A stretch of DNA of 37,948 bases from Sphingomonadales bacterium UBA6174 (GTDB taxonomy: Bacteria; Pseudomonadota; Alphaproteobacteria; Sphingomonadales; Sphingomonadaceae). The notes beneath the pieces were generated by a model. The model ran no database searches. It saw only the letters and a list, made by a program, of their open reading frames with translations, and was not told the origin of the DNA. Positions 7,992 to 15,023 of the stretch are shown here, piece after piece. The DNA lies in assembly GCA_002422945.1 (NCBI GenBank), contig DITW01000007.1, forward strand, positions 1 to 37,948. The letters run 5' to 3'. A program made the position numbers and the translations under genes. Positions within the stretch are counted from its first letter, which is position 1. Each line of letters starts with the position of its first letter.

Positions 7992-8681
7992 ATGGCGATA
8001 GGCAAGGTAAAGGAGGCACAGGCCGAAATGGCGGCTCCCAAGCCTGTGCGCAAACGCACCCGTTCGCTGTCGCAAGAGTTGCGCAATCAGGCGACCCGCA
8101 TGAAATTGCTGGAAGCGGCGGGGCGGGTAATCGGTAAATATGGCTATGCGAATTGCACGATTTCGCGGGTGACGGCGCGCGCGAAGATTGCCCACGGCAC
8201 TTTTTACCTGCACTTCCAATCGCAGCAGCATCTGTTCGACAATATCCTGCCGGTGCTGGGTAGTCGGATGCTGCTCTTTATCGGTGATGCGCTGCGTGAC
8301 AGCGATGACGTGCTTGATCTTGAACGACGCGGTTTTGCCGCCACTTTCGCCTATTTGGTCGAGCATCCCTATATGGTGCGGGTGACCGAGGAGGCCGCAT
8401 TTTTTGCGCCCGAAGCCTATCGTCAGCATATCGACGACATGGTTGCAGGCTATGCGCGCTCCTTGCTGCGTTCGCGCATCGGCACGCAATTAGAAGATTT
8501 TCGCCCGGATGAATTGCCGATGCTGGCCCATCTTCTGATCGGTGCGCGGTTCCAGATGTTGTGGCAATATCGGCGTGAGAACAAGATCGACGCGATGCCA
8601 CCTGCCGACATTGTCGAGACCTATATCAAGTTCATCAGCCACGGCATATTGGGTGATCGTAGCGGTATTGCCCGTCGTTAG
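7992..8681 (+). CDS. TetR/AcrR-family transcriptional regulator
   Basis: A 229-residue regulator with a basic N-terminal tail followed by a TetR helix-turn-helix (about residues 35-62, including TISRVTARAKIAHGTFYLHF) and an all-helical ligand domain. The ATG at 7992 was preferred, with GGAAAGGAAC upstream; GTG codons at 7947 and 7986 are also open. It is divergent from the MaoC operon and precedes the nitronate-monooxygenase-like gene. The repeated 16-bp palindrome in its own upstream region and upstream of three further genes makes it the likely local repressor. A CoA thioester or free acid would be a natural effector, but that is inference. Confidence 0.88.
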   Translation: MAIGKVKEAQAEMAAPKPVRKRTRSLSQELRNQATRMKLLEAAGRVIGKYGYANCTISRVTARAKIAHGTFYLHFQSQQHLFDNILPVLGSRMLLFIGDALRDSDDVLDLERRGFAATFAYLVEHPYMVRVTEEAAFFAPEAYRQHIDDMVAGYARSLLRSRIGTQLEDFRPDELPMLAHLLIGARFQMLWQYRRENKIDAMPPADIVETYIKFISHGILGDRSGIARR

Positions 8682-8798
8682 GTGCCAGTAAATGGTCAGG
8701 CATCATCGGGCCTGACTGTTCTTTCATTTCATCTCTGCATGATGTGGCGCATCGTCTCGCTGCATGTGTGGCTGCGCCAATTTTTTGTATTTCGACTG

Positions 8799-8814
8799 AT
8801 GATTCATAAGTCAT
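8799..8814. promoter_or_regulatory. Operator candidate D
   Basis: ATGATTCATAAGTCAT matches the RTGAYW-N4-WRTCAY pattern (five of six arm positions symmetric). It lies 74 bases upstream of the nitronate-monooxygenase-like gene, in the 200-base gap after tetR. Confidence 0.5.
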
Positions 8815-8887
8815 CTTAATGCTTGCCGCGATGTTCGCCCGGGCATAACCTTCCGCTTATAAACAAGCGCCGGGAGAGGGTGTGTCC

Positions 8888-10051
8888 ATGACGATGAATA
8901 TTTGTGCGCGGTTGGGAATCGCATTCCCGCTATTTGCCTTCAGCCATTGTCGTGATGTGGTGGCAGCGGTTAGCCGTGCGGGCGGGATGGGCGTATTCGG
9001 GGCAGGCAGCCATACGCCGGAGGAGTTGGAAGCGGAGCTTGCATGGATCGATGCCCATGTCGATGGCAAGCCCTATGGGGTCGATCTGGTCGTGCCGGAA
9101 CATCTGGCAGGGGGTGGTATTGACCGCACGGCCACCGATTTGGCGCGGGAGATTCCTGACGCGCACTGGCAGTTTACCCGTGATTTGCTTGAACAACATG
9201 GCGTGGACGCGTCACAGGTCGGGCCGGAAGATCGGGGCAAATTTGGTGATAATGTCAGCGTGCTCCCGGAAGTGGTCGAGGCCTCGCTCGACATTGTTTT
9301 TCGCCATCCGATCGCGCTCATCGCCAATGCGCTGGGTGTCCCGCCGCGTGCCATGATCGAGCGGGCGCGTCAGCATCAGATCCCCGTCGCTGCGCTGGTC
9401 GGCGCACGCGAACATGCGCTGCGTCAGGTGGAGGCAGGGGTCGATATTCTGGTGGTGCAAGGCACGGAAGCGGGCGGCCATTGCGGCGAAGTGTCGACGT
9501 TGGTGGTGGTGCCGGATGTGCTGGATGCACTTGGTCCGGACCGGACGACCTATGTGCTGGCAGCGGGCGGGATCATGACCGGGCGTCAGATGGCTGCCGT
9601 CATGGCGTTAGGTGCCGATGGCGCGTGGACCGGTTCGGTCTGGTTGCCGACGGTCGAATCGGAAGTGCCGCAGGCCGTGCGGGAAAAGCTTATCGCCGCC
9701 TCTCCCCGCGATGCAGTGCGTTCACGCAGTCGCACCGGCAAGCCTTGCCGCCAGTTGCGTTCGGCATGGACCGAGGCATGGGACGGTCCGGCCAGCCCCG
9801 GTCCATTGCCGATGCCGATGCAGCAACTTATCAGCCTGCCCGCCTTTGAAAGGATCGATCGCGCGACCGATGGGGGCAATCAATCCGCCCGTGCGCTCTC
9901 CAGCTATTTCGTCGGACAGGGCATTGGTCTTGTCCATGAAGTGAGCGACTGCCGCCAAGTCTATCGCGCGTTCGTTGAGGGATTTGCGGCGGGATATGGT
10001 GATTTGGATCGTTTTGCCCAAGGCGGGGACGGCAGCGCGGACAAGGGCTGA
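8888..10051 (+). CDS. Nitronate monooxygenase / 2-nitropropane dioxygenase-like FMN protein
   Basis: A 387-residue TIM-barrel flavoprotein of the NPD/NMO family. It shows VQGTEAGGHCGE with the family histidine (about His198), the strand-loop LAAGGI (about 224-229) and the FMN-phosphate loop GADGAWTGS (about 242-250). Members oxidise alkyl nitronates, but the same fold includes FabK-type enoyl reductases and many uncharacterised proteins in catabolic clusters, so the reaction here is open. The ATG is preceded by GGGAGAGGG; a GTG six bases earlier is also in frame. An operator copy upstream ties it to the local regulon. Confidence 0.85.
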   Translation: MTMNICARLGIAFPLFAFSHCRDVVAAVSRAGGMGVFGAGSHTPEELEAELAWIDAHVDGKPYGVDLVVPEHLAGGGIDRTATDLAREIPDAHWQFTRDLLEQHGVDASQVGPEDRGKFGDNVSVLPEVVEASLDIVFRHPIALIANALGVPPRAMIERARQHQIPVAALVGAREHALRQVEAGVDILVVQGTEAGGHCGEVSTLVVVPDVLDALGPDRTTYVLAAGGIMTGRQMAAVMALGADGAWTGSVWLPTVESEVPQAVREKLIAASPRDAVRSRSRTGKPCRQLRSAWTEAWDGPASPGPLPMPMQQLISLPAFERIDRATDGGNQSARALSSYFVGQGIGLVHEVSDCRQVYRAFVEGFAAGYGDLDRFAQGGDGSADKG

Positions 10052-10101
10052 GGTCGCGGGACCGTGCGGGTGGGGAGGGTTGCCGCCAAAAGCGATGATT
10101 A

Positions 10102-10117
10102 GTGACTTTATAATCAT
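10102..10117. promoter_or_regulatory. Operator candidate E
   Basis: GTGACTTTATAATCAT fits the RTGAYW-N4-WRTCAY pattern. Its centre is 18 bases from that of copy F, so the two form a tandem site on nearly the same DNA face, upstream of the first TonB receptor gene. Confidence 0.45.
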
Positions 10118-10119
10118 AA

Positions 10120-10135
10120 ATGACTTGACAGTCAT
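10120..10135. promoter_or_regulatory. Operator candidate F, perfect copy
   Basis: ATGACTTGACAGTCAT is a perfect palindrome and the exact reverse complement of copy A. It lies 100 bases upstream of the first TonB receptor gene. Confidence 0.6.
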
Positions 10136-10234
10136 CTTCTGATAGCGGACAAAACGCACGACTGTTACCGGTGAATGAACACGCGCTCAGACGCGACCGG
10201 GGCGGACAAGGTGACCTTGGAGAGGGGATCGTAG

Positions 10235-12658
10235 ATGAAGAAGACATCGATTGGGATGATGCTTGCCGGCGTCAGCGCGTTGCTGATGACCAATGCAGCC
10301 TATGCCGAACAGGCGGCGACAGCGGGTGCTACAGACAATAGCGAATACGGCCTTGGCGACATTATCGTGCAGGCGCAAAAGCGTTCCGAAGTCGCCCAGC
10401 GCGTGCCGATCGCGATCACCGCGATTACGGGTGAAGCATTGGAAGCGCGTTTCGCCAGATCTTTCATCGATGTCAGCGGGTCGATCCCGAACGCGTCGCT
10501 TGAGCTTGAAGGCCTGTCGAACTTTGCGGCATCATTCTTCATTCGCGGCCTTGGCGTTGCCAATCGCGGTCCGTTCGTCGACCCGGCGGTGGCCACTGTC
10601 ACCGATGGCGTAACCGATGGGCGCGTTGCGACATCCATCACTGAATTTCTCGATGTCGAGGCGGTCGAAGTGCTGCGCGGCCCGCAGGGGACGCTGCAAG
10701 GCCGCAATGCCACGGGCGGCGCGATCCTGTTGCGCCACAACAAGCCGGAATTGGGTAAGGTTGCGGGCAATGTCGGCGGTTCGATCGGTAATTACGGTCG
10801 CCATCAGGTCTATGGCATGATCAACCTGCCGGTGGCCGGTGATAGCGTCGCCTTCCGTATGGCCGCCAAATGGAGCGAGAGCGACGGCTTTTACCGCAAT
10901 ATCTATCCGGGCAAGGAAGGCCGCATGGGCGGTCAGAACCGCATTTCATTGCTGCCGAGCCTGCGTTTCAACGCGGGGGATTTGGATCTGGTGGTGCGCG
11001 GTGAATATGCGCGTTTCCGCGATGACGCTTCGACGCTTGCGCCGTTGATGGTCTGTCAGGCTGATCCACGCACGACCTCGTCTTCGGGTGGGCTGAACAG
11101 CTCTTATGTCGATCTTGTGGCCCAACAGCTTGGTGGTGCGACGGCGGCCAGCCTGTGCGCGCGCAACCCGGACAAGAGTGTCCGCACTGTCAATCAGGAC
11201 CGTCCTCTGGGGGAGCGTGCCGATCTGAATGTCTGGGGCGTGACGGCGGAATTGAACTATGATGTCAATGATGTCGGCACCGTGACTTATATCGGCAATT
11301 ACAAGAAGAATAAGGAAGTTTCGGCGCTTGATGTCGATGCAACCCCGCTCAATTTGCGGAGCAGCCTAGAGACGACGCATCATTGGCAGACGTCGCATGA
11401 ATTGCGTTTCGCCTCGAACTTTTCTGACTTCATGGATTTCGTGGCCGGTGGTCTTTACCTCAAGCAGAACTATCATCTCGATCGCGATAACTGGAATACG
11501 CCGAACGTTTATCCGAACCTGACGCCGACCAATCAGTTCTCCGATCAGACGAACGAGCAAATCGGGCTGTTTGCACAAGCCAATTGGCATTTGACCGATA
11601 CGCTGACGGCGGTGACCGGCGTGCGTTATTCGCATGACAAGAAGGATTTCCAGCTTTGCACCCAAGGGGCGGCGGGCGCGACCTGCGCAGCGGCGTTGAC
11701 CAACACCGCCCGTGTGAATGACGCGAAAAAGAGCTGGAGCAACACCAGCCCGCGCATTGGCCTTAACTATCAGGCAACCGAGCAGACCCTGCTTTATGCC
11801 TATTGGGGTCGTGGTTTCCGGGCCGGTGGCTTCAATGGCGAGGCAGCGAGCTTCACCTCATCAGGCCCTTATGATCCGGAACGGGTGGACACCTATGAAG
11901 TCGGTTTCAAGACCGATCTGCTGGATCGTCACCTCCGCCTGAATGGTTCGGCCTTCTCGATGAGCGCCAAAAATCTCCAGCGCTTCAAGGCGCAGTTGAA
12001 CAATAATGTGTTGGAGGTCATCACCACCAATGCGGCCGGTGCGAAGATCAAGGGCTTTGAACTGGAAGCAACGGCCCTGCCGGTCAAAGGCCTCGTGATT
12101 ACCGGTTCGGTTGGTTATCTCGATGCGAAATACACCAATTTCTGCGTGGACCCGAACGGCACCGCCGCCAATGATCCGTCGTTGCAGAATTGCGGACCGC
12201 TGTCGAATGGCATTCAACCGGTTGACCTCACCAAGCTCAGCCTGACCCGTGCGCCGAAATGGAGCACGCGTCTCGCTGCGATGTACACGCAGGATCTGGG
12301 CAGCATGGGTAGTGCGGCGTTCAACGTCGACTGGGCCTATACCACCTCGGAAAATGTGACCGAAGGTGGCTTCCCGGTCGGGACCGAGATCGGTGTGGTG
12401 CAATATAATGGCTATAAGTTCCAGCCGGTCCGGCCTTCGACCAGCGTGATCGATGCCAGCCTGACATGGCGCGATAGCGAAAAGAAGTACAAGGTCTCGC
12501 TCTATGTGAAAAACCTCACCAACGAGACCTATTTGCGTAAGGGATCGATTGTCGGTGCCAATAGCAATGCGCAGGGTCAGGTGCGTGGCAACCTGTGGAA
12601 CTTTGGTACGTATAACGATCCCCGCACCTTTGGGGTGGAGGCATCCGTTTCGTTCTAA
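10235..12658 (+). CDS. TonB-dependent receptor
   Basis: A 807-residue outer-membrane receptor. It has a Sec signal peptide (MKKTSIGMMLAG, likely cut after AAYA near residue 24), a TonB-box-like segment DIIVQAQKR, a plug domain (about 40-170, with VEVLRGPQGTLQGRNATGG) and a 22-strand-type barrel that ends in phenylalanine (ASVSF). GGAGAGGGG precedes the ATG. The sequence is of the sphingomonad group linked to uptake of aromatic, terpenoid or other hydrophobic carbon sources rather than clearly iron, though substrate cannot be assigned. Two operator copies upstream place it in the local TetR regulon, and a strong terminator follows. Confidence 0.93.
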   Translation: MKKTSIGMMLAGVSALLMTNAAYAEQAATAGATDNSEYGLGDIIVQAQKRSEVAQRVPIAITAITGEALEARFARSFIDVSGSIPNASLELEGLSNFAASFFIRGLGVANRGPFVDPAVATVTDGVTDGRVATSITEFLDVEAVEVLRGPQGTLQGRNATGGAILLRHNKPELGKVAGNVGGSIGNYGRHQVYGMINLPVAGDSVAFRMAAKWSESDGFYRNIYPGKEGRMGGQNRISLLPSLRFNAGDLDLVVRGEYARFRDDASTLAPLMVCQADPRTTSSSGGLNSSYVDLVAQQLGGATAASLCARNPDKSVRTVNQDRPLGERADLNVWGVTAELNYDVNDVGTVTYIGNYKKNKEVSALDVDATPLNLRSSLETTHHWQTSHELRFASNFSDFMDFVAGGLYLKQNYHLDRDNWNTPNVYPNLTPTNQFSDQTNEQIGLFAQANWHLTDTLTAVTGVRYSHDKKDFQLCTQGAAGATCAAALTNTARVNDAKKSWSNTSPRIGLNYQATEQTLLYAYWGRGFRAGGFNGEAASFTSSGPYDPERVDTYEVGFKTDLLDRHLRLNGSAFSMSAKNLQRFKAQLNNNVLEVITTNAAGAKIKGFELEATALPVKGLVITGSVGYLDAKYTNFCVDPNGTAANDPSLQNCGPLSNGIQPVDLTKLSLTRAPKWSTRLAAMYTQDLGSMGSAAFNVDWAYTTSENVTEGGFPVGTEIGVVQYNGYKFQPVRPSTSVIDASLTWRDSEKKYKVSLYVKNLTNETYLRKGSIVGANSNAQGQVRGNLWNFGTYNDPRTFGVEASVSF

Positions 12659-12682
12659 TCTAGCGTTACGGGGTTAAAATCA

Positions 12683-12720
12683 AAGGGGGCGTGGTTCGAA
12701 AAGCGGGCCGCGCCCTTTTT
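12683..12720 (+). terminator. Rho-independent terminator after the first TonB receptor
   Basis: GGGCGTGG pairs with CCGCGCCC (one G-U pair) and is followed by TTTTT, about 25 bases after the receptor stop codon. The preceding AAAGG extends the stem. It separates the receptor from the acyl-CoA dehydrogenase unit. Confidence 0.75.
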
Positions 12721-12760
12721 GTTTGCGGCCAGATGTCACCGCTTGGTCGGTGGCTGATTT

Positions 12761-12776
12761 ATAATATGAAAATCAT
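12761..12776. promoter_or_regulatory. Operator candidate G, degenerate
   Basis: ATAATATGAAAATCAT keeps one good arm (AATCAT) of the RTGAYW-N4-WRTCAY pattern and one mismatch in the other. It lies 75 bases upstream of the acyl-CoA dehydrogenase gene. It would be weak on its own; the supporting point is its place in the only promoter-sized gap of this unit. Confidence 0.3.
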
Positions 12777-12851
12777 CTTAAAATCACAATGATCCGTATT
12801 GGACAGCGAAAACATGCGTTGTCACAAAAGTGCAGGATTTAGGAGAAGATA

Positions 12852-15023
12852 ATGGAAGCCAATATGGCCCTCGCGTCCGCCGTTGATGGCGACGCGGAAT
12901 TCCGCGCGTTGATGCGTGACAGTGTGGCTGGCCTGCTGGGCCGCCATGCCGATGCACCGAATGAAACCGCCTTATGGTCGGCGCTGGTCGCGCAGGGTTT
13001 TGTCCCTGTCCGTTCGGTTGCGGATGTCGGCGGTTGGCAGGGCGTGACGATGATGGCGGAGGCGCTGGGGCGCATTGGCAGTCGTGCGCCATTATTGGAA
13101 TCGGCCATTCGCGCCCGCGCCCTTGGGGCGACGGACCTTGCGGGCGATCAGGCGACCGCCATTTGTTTTGCCGCGCCGCAGGATATTGAATGCCGGGATG
13201 GTCGAATCTCCGGGACATGCCATTTTCTGGTGGCGCATCCCGCATTGGAATGCGTGCTGGTTTTCCTGCCCGGTGGCGGCGGTGCGCTTGTCTCGCTTGC
13301 GGCGGCGGGGGTGTCGGTGGCCACTTGCGCGGTGATGAATGCGCCGCTCTGGCTGCGGGTGACATTGGACAATGCGGAGGCCGCATCCTTTTCGATCTCG
13401 CCAGATGAGGTCGCCAATCTGCATCGGTTGTACCGTCTTGGCCGCGCTGCGCGGGCGCAGGGCGCAGTGCGGGCGGGTTTCGATCTCGCGGTAGAACATG
13501 CCCGCACCCGCGAACAATTCGGGCAGGTCATCGGTCGCTTTCAAGGGGTGCAGCATAAGCTCGCCAACAGCCTGATCGCGCTGGAAGGCAGCAGTCTGCA
13601 CATCGCCGGATCGGCGGCGGCCTATGATGGCGGCGGCGCTGATTGGGCGGGGCGTGCCGCTGCGGCGCTGGCTTTCGCCGGTCCGGCATTGCGCCAGGTC
13701 GCGCTTGATAATCAGCATATATTGGGGGCCATCGGCTATGCCGAAGAGCATCTGGCCCCCCATTTGTTCCGGCTGGCGCATATTGATCTGACCGTGCTTG
13801 GCGGGGTGCAGCAGGCGCGGAGCGAAGTCGCCGCGCAACTGCTGGATCGCGGTGAGCGGTTGGTGGCGGATACGGGCAATGCGGCCAGCGACTATCGCGC
13901 CCAGTTGCGCGACTGGCTGGCGACCAACTGGACCGCAGCAGAGCGCGAAGAGAATAGCCGTCGGCCATTTGAAGAGCGCAACTGGAATGTGGAATTCGCG
14001 CGTCGCCTTGGTCGTGATGGGCTGACCATGCTCACTTGGCCCAAGGCGATGGGTGGTGAGGGGCGCAGCCCGCTTGAACAACTGGCCTATCTGGAAGAGA
14101 CATTCCTTGCCGAAGCGCCGATCCAGTCGACCACGGTCGCGAGTTGGATTTTGGGACCGGAGATCGTGACGCACGGCGCGCCCGAATTACAGGCGCAATT
14201 ATTGCCGGGGATCAAACGCGGCGAATTGTCATTCTGCCTTGGCTATAGCGAACCGAATGCGGGGTCCGATCTGGCCGCGCTCAAGACACGGGCGGTGCGC
14301 GATGGCGATCATTATATCGTCACTGGCAGCAAGATCTGGAATACCGACGGCCACCGCGCAACGCACATGATCCTTGCCGCGCGGACCGATCCCGATCCGG
14401 CGAAAAAACATGCGGGTATCAGCCTGTTCATCGTGCCGATGGATGCGCCGGGCATCAATATTCGCCCGAGCATGGCATTTTACGGCCATTATTTTTCGGA
14501 AATATTCCTTGATGAGGTGCGGATTCCCGCAACAGCGATGCTGGGGCAGGAAAACCGGGGCTGGGGTGTGCTGATGAGCGCGCTCGCCACCGAACGGGTC
14601 ATCATGGCGAGCTATAGCGCACAGGTGCAGCATTTGCTCGACCGGATTGTCGATCATGCGCGGGCGACGGGGCTGGTGAATGATCCATTTGTCCGTGACC
14701 GGCTGGCGGTGCTGGCCTGCGAGACGGAAACGGCGCGGTTGTTGGCGTTGCAGGCGATCATGCCCAAGGCAGATGGCAGCGCGCCGCTGGTCGAGGCGGC
14801 CATCGGCAAGGTCTTTGCCAGCGAATTGGGCGAAAGACTGGCCGAAAGCGCGATTGACCTGCTCGGCCCTTCGGCCCTGCTGACGCGGGGTGAGGCGGAC
14901 GCGCCGATCCAAGGTGCCATCGATTATACGCTGCGTCAGGCCATCATGATGGTGGTTGGCGGCGGCACAGCAGAGGTGCAACGCAATATGATTGCCCAAC
15001 GCGGGCTGGGGTTGCCGCGATGA
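12852..15023 (+). CDS. Double-domain acyl-CoA dehydrogenase (FadE34-like fusion)
   Basis: This 723-residue protein holds two acyl-CoA dehydrogenase domains in one chain, about twice the usual size. The first (about 1-345) is divergent but keeps the FAD-contact motif RTREQFGQ (218-225) and QHILGAIGYAEEH. The second (about 350-723) has YSEPNAGSDLAALKT and GSKIWNT but lacks an obvious RxQFG motif. Such complementary halves match the heteromeric dehydrogenases of actinobacterial steroid side-chain degradation and the fused FadE34. It should form the alpha,beta double bond of a bulky acyl-CoA. AGGAGAAG precedes the ATG, and the stop overlaps the next start as ATGA. Confidence 0.9.
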   Translation: MEANMALASAVDGDAEFRALMRDSVAGLLGRHADAPNETALWSALVAQGFVPVRSVADVGGWQGVTMMAEALGRIGSRAPLLESAIRARALGATDLAGDQATAICFAAPQDIECRDGRISGTCHFLVAHPALECVLVFLPGGGGALVSLAAAGVSVATCAVMNAPLWLRVTLDNAEAASFSISPDEVANLHRLYRLGRAARAQGAVRAGFDLAVEHARTREQFGQVIGRFQGVQHKLANSLIALEGSSLHIAGSAAAYDGGGADWAGRAAAALAFAGPALRQVALDNQHILGAIGYAEEHLAPHLFRLAHIDLTVLGGVQQARSEVAAQLLDRGERLVADTGNAASDYRAQLRDWLATNWTAAEREENSRRPFEERNWNVEFARRLGRDGLTMLTWPKAMGGEGRSPLEQLAYLEETFLAEAPIQSTTVASWILGPEIVTHGAPELQAQLLPGIKRGELSFCLGYSEPNAGSDLAALKTRAVRDGDHYIVTGSKIWNTDGHRATHMILAARTDPDPAKKHAGISLFIVPMDAPGINIRPSMAFYGHYFSEIFLDEVRIPATAMLGQENRGWGVLMSALATERVIMASYSAQVQHLLDRIVDHARATGLVNDPFVRDRLAVLACETETARLLALQAIMPKADGSAPLVEAAIGKVFASELGERLAESAIDLLGPSALLTRGEADAPIQGAIDYTLRQAIMMVVGGGTAEVQRNMIAQRGLGLPR

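Noticed and set aside
13092..14174. Minus-strand frame of 360 codons opposite the acyl-CoA dehydrogenase
   Set aside because: It is antisense to a well-supported enzyme with all motifs in the plus frame; the composition is that of a shadow frame.
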